24,174 nucleotides of DNA from Ignavibacteriales bacterium (GCA_016709765.1 JADJMD010000002.1:1-24174), one strand, 5' to 3'. Positions 1 to 9,348 are shown, counted from the stretch's first letter. The notes: generated by a model not told the origin, from the letters alone. A program made the numbers and translations.

Positions 1-958
1 GGAATATAAAGATCAAGATCTTTCTGTCCTTTTTCCTTTTCTTCCTTAAGAAGATTTTCATAAGAAGTGATCCTTGATTGAGATTTTGCATAAGGCGAGC
101 TTTGGGACTCATTCGTATCCACTCAAGTTCACGCTGTAAAGTTTTTTGTCTGTCGGTTTCGCGCTTTTCTTCAACGCGCAATCTTTCCTGTTTCTGTTCC
201 AGCCACGATGAATAATTTCCTTTCCACGGAATTCCTTCGCCGCGGTCAAGCTCAAGTATCCAGCCTGCAACGTTGTCAAGAAAATATCTATCGTGCGTTA
301 CTGCTATTACAGTTCCTTCATATTTTTGTAAGTGTTGCTCTAACCATCCAACTGTTTCAGCATCAAGATGGTTAGTCGGCTCATCAAGTAAAAGAATATC
401 CGGTTTTTGAAGTAGCAGTCTGCACAGCGCAACACGTCTTCGCTCTCCGCCGGAAAGTATTTTGCACAAAGCATCTGATGGCGGACATCGTAACGCATCC
501 ATAGCCATTTCGAGTCGTGCATCAAGATCCCAACCACCCATTGCCTCTAACTTTTCCTGAACTTCGCCTTGTCTTTCGAGAAGCTTTGTCATTTCATCAT
601 CATCCATCGGTTCTGCAAACTTTTCATTTATTTTATCATACTCGCTTAGCAAATCAACAATTGATTGAACACCTTCCTGCACAATTTCTCTAACTGTTTT
701 TGCTTCATCAAGATTCGGTTCCTGTTCAAGATATCCAATAGTAAAACCGGGAGACACAACGGTTTCTCCGTTTATATTCTTATCAACGCCAGCAAGAATT
801 TTTAGAAGCGAGGATTTACCTGATCCATTTAAACCTATAACACCAATCTTTGCACCGTAGAAGTACGATAAATAAATATCTTTTAGTATAGGTTTGTTGT
901 TATAGAATTTGCTTACCCCAACCATTGAGTAAATAATTTTGTTTACTTCTGCGCTCAT
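1..958 (-). CDS. ettA: EttA-like ABC-F ATPase (energy-dependent translational throttle), partial, one frameshift
   Basis: ABC-F proteins bind the ribosomal E site and gate elongation by ATP hydrolysis; EttA is the widespread housekeeping member. Only the first ATPase domain and the linker lie in the window; the second domain is beyond the left edge. Visible from the ATG at 958: Walker A GLNGSGKSS (residues 42-50), signature LSGGERRRVALCRLL (168-182), Walker B ILLLDEPTNHLD (188-199), the switch His in AVTHDRYF, and the EttA-type linker GNYSSWLEQK followed by ELEWIRMSPKAR. After SPKAR (about position 90-96) the frame breaks: the other frame continues AKSQSRITSYENLLKEEK, exactly the expected EttA linker, so one base is wrong there. 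No strong Shine-Dalgarno. Family assignment is firm; EttA rather than another ABC-F paralog rests on the linker sequence. Confidence 0.9.
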   Translation of the reverse strand, partial: MSAEVNKIIYSMVGVSKFYNNKPILKDIYLSYFYGAKIGVIGLNGSGKSSLLKILAGVDKNINGETVVSPGFTIGYLEQEPNLDEAKTVREIVQEGVQSIVDLLSEYDKINEKFAEPMDDDEMTKLLERQGEVQEKLEAMGGWDLDARLEMAMDALRCPPSDALCKILSGGERRRVALCRLLLQKPDILLLDEPTNHLDAETVGWLEQHLQKYEGTVIAVTHDRYFLDNVAGWILELDRGEGIPWKGNYSSWLEQKQERLRVEEKRETDRQKTLQRELEWIRMSPKARLMQNLNQGSLLMKIFLRKKRKKDRKILIFIF

Positions 959-1037
959 TTATGCTTTCTTTTAATAATGTGATGTGTAAAAATAAGGAAA
1001 GGAATAATAACCTCATTATTGTTCTGCGTATTTAGGT

Positions 1038-1106
1038 GTGTCATTCCCGCGTAGGCGGGAATCTACCAAATAACCAATGGATTCCCCTTTGCAGGGGAAT
1101 GACAAA
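1038..1106. repeat. Dispersed palindromic repeat (two nested hairpins)
   Basis: Two hairpins sit side by side: ATTCCCGC-GTAG-GCGGGAAT (about 1043-1062) and ATTCCCC-TTTGCA-GGGGAAT (about 1081-1100), flanked by TGTCATTCCC on the left and GGGAATGACA on the right, so the whole unit is also palindromic. Related copies are at 1751-1795, 3856-3985, 9809-9836 and 18356-18450. It lies between the ettA and DinB genes, in a 250-base gap. Most likely a REP/MITE-like non-coding element; it could also act as a transcription stop. Confidence 0.75.
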
Positions 1107-1208
1107 ATAATTTATATTAATTTTATATGACCCTGCTAACATACTGTTGTCAATCACTCTTTGTAGTTTTACTTAATCGATTTTTTTACAAATTAAAAAG
1201 GAGCAAAT

Positions 1209-1706
1209 ATGTCAATGATCAAAATGTTTTTGAATGAGTTGGAACAGGAAGCAGTATCTACCCGAAAGATGATGGCGATTGTACCGGATGTTAAATACGA
1301 TTGGAGACCTCATCCCAAAAGTATGACGATAAGAGCATTATCAACACATATTGCAGAAATACCCGGATGGATTGGCTTGGGTATGATGCATGATGAACTA
1401 GATTTTGCTAAAACCCCCTATAATCCCAAAGTAATTAATAATACAAAAGAATTACTGGCACTGCTTGAGGAATCTGTAACCAATGCTAAATCTGTGCTGG
1501 TTGAAAAGAATGAAGATAAATTGAACGACAGATGGGTTATGAGAAACGGCGATGCTGTAATTATGGATCTTTCTAAGGCTGAAGTTATACGACACTCTTT
1601 AAGCCAGTTGATACACCATAGAGCACAGCTGGGTGTTTTTTTAAGACTGCTTGATATTCCAATACCTGGTGTTTACGGACCAAGTGCGGATGAGATGGGT
1701 AAATAA
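1209..1706 (+). CDS. DinB-family four-helix metal-binding protein
   Basis: A 165-residue protein of the DinB/YfiT-like superfamily, which are small four-helix-bundle proteins with a three-histidine metal site; some act as thiol-dependent transferases and many have no known substrate. Visible: His47 in STHIAEIPGW (first ligand helix) and the C-terminal helix IRHSLSQLIHHRAQLGVFLR with His129 and His136/137, then the typical tail IPIPGVYGPSADE. The ATG at 1209 is preceded by AAAAAGGAG at a good distance, which fixes the start; MIKMF a few codons in is a weaker alternative. The frame is intact. It stands alone between two repeat elements. No signal peptide, so probably cytoplasmic. The family is clear; the reaction cannot be read from the sequence. 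Confidence 0.88.
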   Translation: MSMIKMFLNELEQEAVSTRKMMAIVPDVKYDWRPHPKSMTIRALSTHIAEIPGWIGLGMMHDELDFAKTPYNPKVINNTKELLALLEESVTNAKSVLVEKNEDKLNDRWVMRNGDAVIMDLSKAEVIRHSLSQLIHHRAQLGVFLRLLDIPIPGVYGPSADEMGK

Positions 1707-1750
1707 ACTCACTTTAAGAGTTTGCCCAAAACATAAAAAATGCTTTAATA

Positions 1751-1795
1751 TCATTCCCTCGAACCTGCCCGCTGTAGGCAGGAGAGGGAATCTCC
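1751..1795. repeat. Dispersed palindromic repeat, long hairpin
   Basis: One long stem: ATTCCCTC pairs with GAGGGAAT and CCTGCC pairs with GGCAGG round a CGCTGTA loop, giving about 14 base pairs with a small internal bulge. It belongs to the same family as 1038-1106 (outer TCATTCCC arm) but has a different core. It sits in the 130-base gap between the convergent DinB and serine hydrolase genes and may serve as a stop for either. Confidence 0.7.
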
Positions 1796-1837
1796 ATCCT
1801 TCAACACCACTCAGGAAGATAAAAATAAAAACTTTTA

Positions 1838-3667
1838 CTAGTCTGATTTAAGTTTTTTTAATATCTCAACAGCATTTTGATTATTGGGATTAAGCTTGAT
1901 AGATTTTTATAGTTAAAGATCGCTAATTCATTATTTCCGTTTTTCATATAAGCTTCGGCAATGCTATCCAACACATTTGCAGATTAGGGATAGAGCTCTG
2001 TATTTAACTTAAAAAATTAAGATAGCTTTATCAAGGAGGCCCCTGCTTAAATAATCATAACCCAAACTATTAAAACGATTTTCAGACACATTAAGATCAG
2101 TTGGGTTTTCCTGTTTTATTTTACGATATAAATTAAGTGCATTTTCAAATTGGCCTTCTTCAAATAATTCAATTGGTGCTTTTTGCCCGGGCTCCATTTT
2201 TTGGCAGTTTATCGGTTCATTTAAAAACCGCCCCAGTTCATCAGAAAAATAATAAACAGCAGTAGTTTTATCCTCATTGGGATCAATATTAAACTGCAAG
2301 TACCCCAGCCTTAATTTTATTACAAATTTGCCCTGTCCTGTATGAAACAACTGTGAATTATCAAACTTGTTAATAAATAAATTATCCTGGTCTTTGTGTA
2401 CTTCAAAGTAATCGTCAGATCCCAGGGAATATCGTCCGCAATATTTATCGGCAATTTCATCCTCTATAACTACAATTTTATTTTCACCTGGAAGATATTT
2501 TTCCCAGCCATAAACTTTGGCAATACCATTTGTTATTTCTCTGATTAAGTTAGCCCCATTTTGTCCGTTTGTAAAAACAACCGCGCCGTAACCATCATTT
2601 AGATGAGATACAAATCCGGCAAAAAATCCTCTGCTGTCTCCCATATGCCCAAAGTAATTTATCTCTCCGAACATTTCTCTCATAAATACACCAAGTCCAT
2701 ATTGTTTTGAAACGTGCGGCGATAACATTTCTTTAGTCAGTTCAGGTGAGATTATATTATTAGACTTACCCAGATAAGATTTCTGAAGCTCGATAATATA
2801 TTTAGAATAATCTTCAGTAGTGGTCCATAATCCACCGGCAGCCATATTGGGGAAAAAATATCTTTTAGCCAAAAGTGGTAATCCGCTGCTCTCGTGTCCG
2901 GCACAGGCAATTTTAATTAATTCTTCGGGCAGGGGCTGTTCAAAAGTAGTGCTGTACATTTTAAGAGGTTCAAACATTCTTTCACTTACTATTTTAGGAA
3001 AAGGTTTTCCTTCAACATCAACCGCTAATTGTTGTAAAATAGAATATCCGGCATTTGAGTATTGAAATTCAGTTCCCGGTATTTTATCAATAACCACAGC
3101 TTTTGTTTGAGATGGACTTTCTCCATTAAGTATCTGAAGATTTGTTGGGAAATTGTTTGCCAGATATACAACACCAGGAAGGAACATTGCGCCACCGCTG
3201 TGGTTCATTAAAAGAAATGGGGTAACAGCTTGTTGTGCAGTAAACTCATTTTCAGGCACTTTCCAGGAGATCAATTGTTCGTTAATGTTTTTATTTAAAT
3301 CAATTTTTTCTTCATTAACCAAGTTTAATACTGTAAGTGCGGCTACGCCTTTACTTAAAGAGCCGACATTAAATAATGTTTTATCTGTAACGGGATTTTG
3401 AATTTCAGAATCCATAAAGCCGTATTGTTTAGTCCATTCAATTTTATAATCTTTAATAACAGCGATACTGACTCCCGGAACTTTATAATATTCCATTCGG
3501 TCATGCAAATTGAATGAAGGCTCTCCCTCAATCAGCGTATATGGCAGTAATCCATTTTCTACTTTTGTAATCTGTGAATCGTTTGGTTGACTATAGATGC
3601 GAGCAGGTAAAATTATCACAAAGAAAAGAACAACTAATAAAAATTGGTGTGTACTAAGTCTTTTCAT
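1838..3667 (-). CDS. Secreted class C beta-lactamase-like serine hydrolase with C-terminal TPR, frameshifted near its end
   Basis: Penicillin-binding/class C beta-lactamase fold enzyme (Beta-lactamase family), probably an exported peptidase or esterase. The start at 3667 is chosen over 3715 because AAGGGAG lies just upstream and it begins the signal peptide MKRLSTHQFLLVVLFFVIIL...YSQ. Counting from there: SLSK catalytic motif (Ser103-Lys106), YSN (203-205), HMG (341-343, the KTG-box equivalent). A degenerate domain follows, then a TPR-type tail (FEEGQFENALNLYRKIKQ, NSLGYDYLSRGLLDKAILIF). The open frame stops at 2009, but the tail continues in other frames: FKLNTELYP, SANVLDSIAEAYMKNGNNEL, then NYKKSIKLNPNNQNAVEILK and a TAG at 1838-1840. 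Restoring it needs indels in the A6 run at 2011-2016, in TTAGGG at 1984-1989 and in the T5 run at 1904-1908. Substrate unknown. Confidence 0.85.
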
Positions 3668-3855
3668 TTTTTTCTCCCTTGATAAACATTTAAAAATAAA
3701 AAAAATATTAACCAATGGTTATCATAAATAAAATTTAATAGCAGGCAGCCTTTGGTCCGCTATCTGCAAAAATAACGATAGATAATATCAAAGGTGAAAC
3801 GGAAAATAGAAGTTTGCAGTTCACAGTCTGCGGTTGGCAAAAAGGACAGTTCAAA

Positions 3856-3985
3856 CAGATTCCCACCTGCGTGGGAATGACATACAAAGTAAATAAAAGA
3901 AAAGATTCTCACGTCTGCCTACCAGGATGACAGGAAAAAATAAATGAAGAGAGGGAAAGATTTCTCGCTGCGCTCGAAATGACAC
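3856..3985. repeat. Cluster of three dispersed repeat units in a gene-free stretch
   Basis: The 392-base stretch 3668-4059 has no credible gene. It holds a copy of the hairpin family at 3856-3882 (ATTCCCAC-CTGC-GTGGGAAT followed by GACA), a degraded relative at 3904-3933 (GATTCTCACGTCTGCC... GATGACA), and at 3957-3985 a second-type unit AGATTTCTCGCTGCGCTCGA followed by AATGACAC. This last type is the same as the unit inserted inside the coding region at 9809-9836. The three point the same way, which suggests accretion of copies at one site. Confidence 0.7.
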
Positions 3986-4004
3986 TTAGTTTAATGGCAA
4001 TTAA

Positions 4005-4037
4005 ATAAAAAAGAACACGATGATCTCGTGTCCTTTT
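4005..4037 (-). terminator. Rho-independent terminator of the porin-amt operon
   Basis: Read on the minus strand, GGACACGA pairs with TCGTGTTC round a GATCA loop and is followed by a run of T (the A-rich stretch at 4005-4012 on the plus strand). It lies about 25 bases after the amt stop, where a terminator is expected. Confidence 0.75.
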
Positions 4038-4059
4038 AGAAACAAATCACAAAAAAAAA

Positions 4060-5280
4060 TTAATCCTGTTCGTAAGCCATTTCACCGTGAAGTGAGCTAT
4101 CTAATCCGGCTTCTTCTTCTTCTTTTGTAACCTTAACGGGAGTGATAAAATTAATTACCCAAAGCATTACATAAGAAAAAACAAAAGCATATACACAAAC
4201 ACCAAGAACCGTTATAACCTGTTTCCAGAAGAAATCAAAACCGCCGCCCATTAGTACGCCGTTTGTTGTAACCATAGGATTAACAGCACTTGTGGCAAAC
4301 AATCCGAGTAAAATAACTCCAATTGAACCGCCAACACCATGAACACCCCAAACATCAAGAGCGTCATCCCAATGCATTTTGTTTTTTAAGGAAACTGCAA
4401 AGTAGCAAACTAGTCCGGCTATAATTCCTATAATAGCGGCACTTTGAACAGTAACAAATCCTGCTGCGGGTGTGATAGTTGCAAGACCTGCAACCGCACC
4501 CGTTAATAAACCAACAAACTTTGGTTTCTTCTCAAGTGTCCATTACCAGCAACAGCCAGGTGATTGCAGCAAACGAAGCGGCAACATCTGTATTTAAAAT
4601 GCAAGTCCCGTAATTGCATCAACCTGTAATTCACTTCCCGCATTAAATCCATACCATCCGAACCACAACAAACCGGTTCCAAGAGCAACAAGAGGAATGC
4701 TGTGCGGTCCGCGTTCTGTAATATTTCTTTTTCCAACATAAAAAACCGAAGCAAGTGCAGCCATACCGGCGCTAGCGTGAACAACTATTCCACCTGCAAA
4801 ATCCAAGACACCCCATTGAGCTAACATACCGCCGCCCCAGACCATGTGAACGAGCGGGAAATATAGAAAGACAAGCCAAGCTGTTAGAAACATAAGATAG
4901 GCGGGGAATCGAACACGATTAGTGAATGCACCTGTGATTAATGCAGGTGTAATTATTGCAAACATCATCTGGTACAAACAGAAAACGTAAAGCGGGATTT
5001 GATGATTACCTGTAAAAACAGAATTGAGATCTGTTCCGGCAAGAAAAGCCATATTAAGATTGCCGATTAATCCGCCTTCACCACCGCTAAAGCAAAGTGA
5101 AAATCCGAAAGCGAACCAGATAACAGTCGTCCAGCCGAGAGAAACAAAACTTTGAATCATTATTGCAAGAACATTTTTTCTGCCAACAAGTCCGCCGTAG
5201 AAAAAAGCAAGACCAGGAGTCATAAGCATTACAAGACTGGTTGCAATGAGCATAAATCCAGTACTACCGGTATCGAACAT
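4060..5280 (-). CDS. amt: Ammonium transporter (Amt family), two frameshifts
   Basis: Inner-membrane trimeric channel carrying ammonium into the cytoplasm. The ATG at 5280 follows AAAAGGAG. Visible: MLMTPGLAFFYGGLVGRKN (Amt signature, residues 20-35), Trp148, Asp160 and His168 in the pore (VWGGGMLAQWGVLDFAGGIV then VHASAG), and the second pore histidine in WGVHGVGGSIGVILLG. About 407 residues when repaired, normal for the family; it has no cleaved leader, unlike E. coli AmtB. The frame breaks at the A4 run 4596-4599 (base missing, restoring AFLNTDVAASFAAITWLLL) and at 4534-4535 (base extra, restoring MDTEKKPKFVGLLTGAVAGL). The tail is acidic (TKEEEEAGLDSS). It is downstream of the porin gene by 39 bases, so the two are probably co-transcribed. 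No glnB/glnK neighbour is visible. Confidence 0.93.
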
Positions 5281-5319
5281 AAGTAGCTCCTTTTATTAAT
5301 AGTTAAATTATTTGAAACA

Positions 5320-6055
5320 TTAAAAAGTCAAACCGAAAACGAGATAAGAAATTTCAGTTCTAGGATTAATTATAAATGAAACCGAAACTGGCAAGCCATA
5401 TTCATCAGTTATCTTTAACTCTTTTGTTGCTTTTACACCGATGTTGATAACATTAAATGATTCTGTTCCATAGTAACCAGGATTTTCTTTGCTGCCGCCT
5501 GAAGCGCCGACAAAAAAGTTAAGAGGAACTTTGGCCACAGTAGCCGGGTAATCAATTTGAAAATATGTATTGCTGCCGGCATCGTTATAAACATTGATAA
5601 AACCGGAAAGTGAAATTGGAAAAGAGTCAGGACCCTTTAAAAGCAATCCTGTTTCAATTGTGTGTGCCCCCGATCCTTTTGGATCGTCATAGTTATTAAA
5701 GTTTCCCCACTTGATTCCAGCATTAGGATAATAATAATCAGTTACCAGCGCACCAACACTCATTCCGTTTTCAAAAGCAAATGAATAAGAAATCCATCGT
5801 ATCAATTTCCTGATTAAAAGTATTGTCTATAGGATTGTTTGATAAGCTGTATGAACCCCAGAATCCGGCACTAAATCCGCCGACAGCTAAAGATAAGTTT
5901 GGCTGGATGTTTACTGCATCATTCACATCAATTCCGCGCCAGATGTATCTGCTGACTAAATCTGCACTAACGGTAAGACTTAAATCCTGTGCAAATGCAA
6001 CGCTCATCAAACATATAACTAAAGCAAAAAGATATTTTGTGAAAATATTAATCAT
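5320..6055 (-). CDS. Outer-membrane beta-barrel protein (TorF-like porin), one frameshift
   Basis: Exported protein with signal peptide MINIFTKYLFALVICLMSVA-FAQ and an ATG at 6055 preceded by AAAGGA. After the leader comes LTVSADLVSRYIWRGIDVND, resembling the opening strand (VSxDYxxRGI) of the TorF-type putative porins, then alternating beta-strand patterns to a C-terminus ending in the aromatic residue Phe (EISYLVFGLTF), as in barrels inserted by BamA. The frame breaks at 5797 (an extra T on the plus strand): the front half reads NQEIDTMDFLF then stops, while removing the base gives NQEIDTWISYSFAFENGMSV and joins the halves into about 245 residues. It is first gene of an operon with amt, suggesting a role in letting a small nitrogen solute across the outer membrane; that role is inference. 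TorF assignment is tentative. Confidence 0.78.
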
Positions 6056-6328
6056 TAGTAATTCCTTTAATTATTAATAAATAAGATTGGTAAGTACTGA
6101 AAAGGTGATGATTAGATTTCTTGTTTTCCATAAAAGAGAAAATTAATTGTCCAATTTTATGTATTTCTGTTTTTGTACTAAATTAAATAATCAACAAGCG
6201 CGACATAGCTGTTGTAAACGAGTTAGTTTAGCATTAGAGTTTGTTATTTGCTTTTTATTGTTTCCTTTATTTAGTAAAACTAAATTTGAATTAAACATAA
6301 ATAATTTTAGAAATTCAGTTAGAAACTG
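6056..6328. promoter_or_regulatory. Divergent intergenic region between porin-amt operon and LytTR regulator
   Basis: This AT-rich gap of about 270 bases separates two outward-facing transcription units, so it must hold both promoters. I see no clear conserved box, hairpin or repeat. A 60-codon open frame at 6147-6329 has no ribosome site and a composition like non-coding sequence; I do not treat it as a gene. Confidence 0.4.
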
Positions 6329-7096
6329 ATTGAAAAAATATTAATAATACATAGCAGCCAGGAACAGGATTTTGAATTTCAAAATGCATTGGAATCTGCG
6401 GGATACAGCACTTATGTAACTGCCGGCGAGACTGATGGTTTGAAAATAGCGGATAGATATCTACCTGATGTTATGATATGCGATCTGGATGATTATGAAA
6501 AGGAACTGATTGTTATTAAAAATTTAAACAGCAGTCCTTCAACGGAATGTATTCCTTTACTTGTTATCACATCAGCATCACAGAATGGTCACATTAGAGC
6601 GGCAATGGAATTGGGTGCAGATGATGTTCTGATAAAGCCTGTAAATCACGAATCACTTTTAAGGTCGATAAGAAAACGGTTAAGAAAAATTGAAGTGATA
6701 AAACAGAATTTAACTGATAAAATTATTTCAACTGAAAATGCTTTTTCTGAACATTCAAAAAAAACAGACCATATACTTATTAAAATCGGTACAAAATTAA
6801 AACTTGTAGAATTTTCAAAAATAGTCTGCATAACTGCACTTAAAGAATATTCTAAAGTAAAAACGGATGATAACTGTAAAATTATTGTTAGAAAATCGAT
6901 AAGAAATTGGGTTGAGACTTTACCTGCAAAAGATTTTTTAAGAATTCATCGCGCTACAATTGTTAATATGTTGTTTCTAGACAGGATCGAGAAAGCCGGA
7001 TTTAGAAACTATAATCTATATCTTAAAAATATTTCAACTCCCTTTCCAATAAGCCAGCGATACGGTAATATTATGAAAAAAACTTTTTCTGTTTAG
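6329..7096 (+). CDS. Response regulator: receiver domain plus LytTR DNA-binding domain
   Basis: Transcription factor with an N-terminal receiver and a C-terminal LytTR domain. The first conventional start in frame is a TTG at 6389, but that would cut off the first strand of the receiver. The frame stays open upstream to a TAG at 6320 and encodes IEKILIIHSSQEQDFEFQNA, an obvious first strand and helix, so translation probably begins near 6326-6329 from a non-ATG codon, or a start codon has been lost to a base error. Counting from the TTG: phospho-acceptor Asp32 (MICDLDD), Thr61 (VITSAS) and Lys83 (LIKP) are present. The acidic pair after strand 1 is replaced by His-Ser-Ser (IIHSSQ), so metal binding may be impaired. 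The LytTR part spans about 128-232, with KEYSKVKT and FLRIHRATIVNMLFLDRIEK. No histidine kinase is adjacent. It ends eight bases from the convergent phosphatase gene. Confidence 0.85.
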   Translation: MEKILIIHSSQEQDFEFQNALESAGYSTYVTAGETDGLKIADRYLPDVMICDLDDYEKELIVIKNLNSSPSTECIPLLVITSASQNGHIRAAMELGADDVLIKPVNHESLLRSIRKRLRKIEVIKQNLTDKIISTENAFSEHSKKTDHILIKIGTKLKLVEFSKIVCITALKEYSKVKTDDNCKIIVRKSIRNWVETLPAKDFLRIHRATIVNMLFLDRIEKAGFRNYNLYLKNISTPFPISQRYGNIMKKTFSV

Positions 7097-7104
7097 ATAT
7101 TTTG

Positions 7105-8214
7105 TTAAGAATTTCTCTTCATTATGATTAAAGATATATCGTCACTAGCAGGATAATCCCCAACGAATTGTTCTAATTGGGAGATTATATATTTGCCAAT
7201 TTGCTGTGGTGAATCATTTGAAGAGTTTTTAATCAGCTTAAAGAATCTTTGCATGCAAAAAATTCATCGTGTTCATTTTGTGCTTCAAACACCCCATCTG
7301 AATAAGCAATAAAGAGATCATTGTTTTCGAGCACAATTGACTGCTCTTTATAATTAGAATCTGATATAATTCCCAGGGCGGCACCGCCTTTAGAAAATTC
7401 TTTTATTTCATTGTTGCTAATAATCAAAGGAGAAAAATGACCCGCATTAATGTATTCCACTTTTCCTGAGTTTGTATCAATTTTAAAAAGCAGCATAGAT
7501 GCAAACAAACTTGGAGTACTATCCCGATGGAAAATTTTATTGATTTTCTTTCCCAGGTCGGATAAAGAATTAATTTCTGTTGCCAGTGCCCGAATAGTCG
7601 CTTGTAATTTTGAAGTAAGAAGTGCGGCTTTTAATCCTTTGCCGGCAACATCTGCAATTGTTATAACATAATTGTTTTCATCTAAGCGCAAGAAGTCTAT
7701 TAAATCTCCACCGACTTCATTTGCGGGTGAAGTAAATAACCAGAGTTTCCATCCTGCTATTTGTATATCCTGCTCAGGCATTAATTCTTTTTGAACTTTT
7801 CGCCCCGCTTCAAGTTCACTTTTCGCCAAAAGCTTATCCTTTAATTCAACAGCCAGCACAAACAGGATTAGTAATCCGCCCAAGAAACTAAAATCAACGA
7901 TTATAGAATTGCTTCCGAATGAAAATCCACTTCGGTTGATAAGTAAAGAGAAAATACCAACAAGAACCAAAATACGGCGCAAGGGCGTTAAATGAAGAAA
8001 CATACTTTTTATGAGCCATTTAGTTTTATGAATCCATCTTGGAATAAAAAACATTGATTCAAGTTTGGCTTTATTTTCTGAATTTAGATAAAAGTTACCC
8101 AGACTTTTATATTCGGATTGTATTTCTTTTTTAAGATTTATATTTCTTAAATCATCGCGGATTGTCTGATGAAATTTTTTTTTCAGTTTTATTTGTAGAG
8201 TTTGACTGATTCAT
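7105..8214 (-). CDS. Membrane-anchored SpoIIE-type PP2C serine phosphatase, two frameshifts
   Basis: PP2C-like phosphatase of the SpoIIE/RsbU class, which usually dephosphorylates anti-sigma-factor antagonists. Open frame runs 8054 to 7233, but both ends continue in other frames. At the front, an ATG at 8214 gives MNQSNSTNKTEKK; dropping one A from the A9 run (8175-8183) continues FHQTIRDDLRNINLKKEIQS into MFFIPRW. At the back, adding one G at about 7256 turns HDEFFACKDSLS-stop into HDEFFGMQRFFKLIKN and on to VGDYPASDDISLIIMKRNS, stop at 7105-7107, restoring the last metal Asp pair. Membrane segments: about 27-40 and 54-70 of the 8054 frame. Catalytic motifs: NEVGGDLIDF, TIADVAGKG, NAGHFSPL, AYSDGVFEA. 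No antagonist or anti-sigma gene lies nearby, so the target is unknown. Confidence 0.87.
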
Positions 8215-8390
8215 TTTATCTGTAATTATTAATTTCTATCAAAACTTAGATAAAACACTCAATAGAGACAAGAGTTAATTGATGAATGGCTTAACGAGGA
8301 ATTGGATAATTATAAAATTTAAAAACCACAAAAAATATCAATTTCATTTCATATCTTCACCAACAATAATTAATAACTAATCATAATAAT

Positions 8391-9308
8391 ATGTTTAAGC
8401 AATCACAGGATCCCGGCTTAGGTGAAAAATATTTAAAACACACCAAGAGAATTATAAATAAAGATGGCTCTTTTAATATCAAAAGAATTGGCGGCGGACT
8501 ATCATCCGTAAATGCATTTCATTATCTCACTAGCATCTCATGGCCAAAGTTTCTTTTAATTGTCTTCGTAGGATTTATATCTGTTAATTTATTATTTGCG
8601 ATTCTTTATCAGCTGGCAGGAATTGAAAACCTTGTTAATGCTGAAGTCCAAGATGGATTACAATCTTTTTTAAACACGTTTTTCTTTAGCGTTCAAACCT
8701 TTGCTACTGTTGGTTATGGCGGAATGCATCCATCCGGAATTTTTTCGAACATAATTGCTTCAATAGAATCGATGACAGGAATATTGAGCTTTGCTCTTGC
8801 CACCGGGTTATTGTATGGCAGATTTTCAAAACCATCAGCAAAAATTATTTTTAGTGATAAGGCCATCATAACAACATTTAAAGATGGAAAAGCTTTAATG
8901 TTTCGGGTTGCAAATTCTCGTGCTAATGTTATGATGGAAATGGAGGCAAACGCAATGATGACTTACTTAGATAAAAGCAACAATCAGTTTACAAGAAAAT
9001 ATTTTCCGCTTAAGCTGGATATTAAATTCATTTATTATTTTCCATTACCCTGGACAATTGTGCATCAAATAGATGAAGACAGTCCCTTATTTGGAAAAAC
9101 CCAAAATGAGCTTAAAGAACTAGAAGCAGAGCTATTAATTATGATCAAAGGATTTGATGACAGTTTTTCTCAGACTGTAATTACACGAAATTCTTATAAG
9201 TATAATGAAATGGATTGGGATGTGAAATTTGTTCGTGCTTTTTCAACTGATGAAACCGGAGAAACAATTGTTGATCTTGAAAAATTGAACGCCACAGAAA
9301 AAATATAA
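8391..9308 (+). CDS. KirBac-type inward-rectifier potassium channel
   Basis: Prokaryotic inward-rectifier K+ channel of 305 residues, the usual length. N-terminal slide-helix region contains the family marker RIINKDGSFNIKRIG; membrane helices lie at about 53-75 and 119-142; the pore loop carries the selectivity filter TVGYGG (106-111), the K+ signature. The C-terminal half is the cytoplasmic beta-sandwich domain (FRVANSRANVMMEMEANAMM, RKYFPLKLD, FPLPWTIVHQIDEDSPLFG), strongly typical of Kir channels. The frame is intact. No Shine-Dalgarno site is visible before the ATG, as for several genes here. It is divergent from the phosphatase gene and ends at a bidirectional terminator. Function in membrane potential or osmotic balance is inferred from the family. 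Confidence 0.95.
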   Translation: MFKQSQDPGLGEKYLKHTKRIINKDGSFNIKRIGGGLSSVNAFHYLTSISWPKFLLIVFVGFISVNLLFAILYQLAGIENLVNAEVQDGLQSFLNTFFFSVQTFATVGYGGMHPSGIFSNIIASIESMTGILSFALATGLLYGRFSKPSAKIIFSDKAIITTFKDGKALMFRVANSRANVMMEMEANAMMTYLDKSNNQFTRKYFPLKLDIKFIYYFPLPWTIVHQIDEDSPLFGKTQNELKELEAELLIMIKGFDDSFSQTVITRNSYKYNEMDWDVKFVRAFSTDETGETIVDLEKLNATEKI

Positions 9309-9311
9309 TAA

Positions 9312-9337
9312 AAGGACGGCAATTAAACCGTCCTTTA
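9312..9337. terminator. Bidirectional terminator between KirBac and the T9SS cargo gene
   Basis: AAAGGACGG (9312-9320) pairs perfectly with CCGTCCTTT (9329-9337) round the loop CAATTAAA. It is flanked by A and T residues on both sides, and lies between two convergent genes, four bases after one stop and twelve before the other. Confidence 0.85.
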
Positions 9338-9348
9338 AAGGCAAAGAC

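Noticed and set aside
1651..1851. 66-codon frame after the DinB-family gene
   Set aside because: It overlaps the end of the DinB gene and runs through the palindromic repeat; no ribosome site.
2009..3667. Antibiotic-resistance beta-lactamase
   Set aside because: The class C fold motifs are shared by many peptidases and esterases; the long extra domain and TPR tail are not typical of resistance enzymes.
3856..3985. CRISPR-like array
   Set aside because: Units are few, diverged, of two types and without regular spacers; no cas gene is present.
4503..4784. Open frame of 93 codons on the minus strand
   Set aside because: It overlaps the amt gene in another frame and its protein has no membrane or domain pattern; it exists only because amt is frameshifted.
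6147..6329. 60-codon frame upstream of the LytTR regulator
   Set aside because: No ribosome site, AT-driven composition, no recognisable pattern; it occupies the divergent promoter gap.
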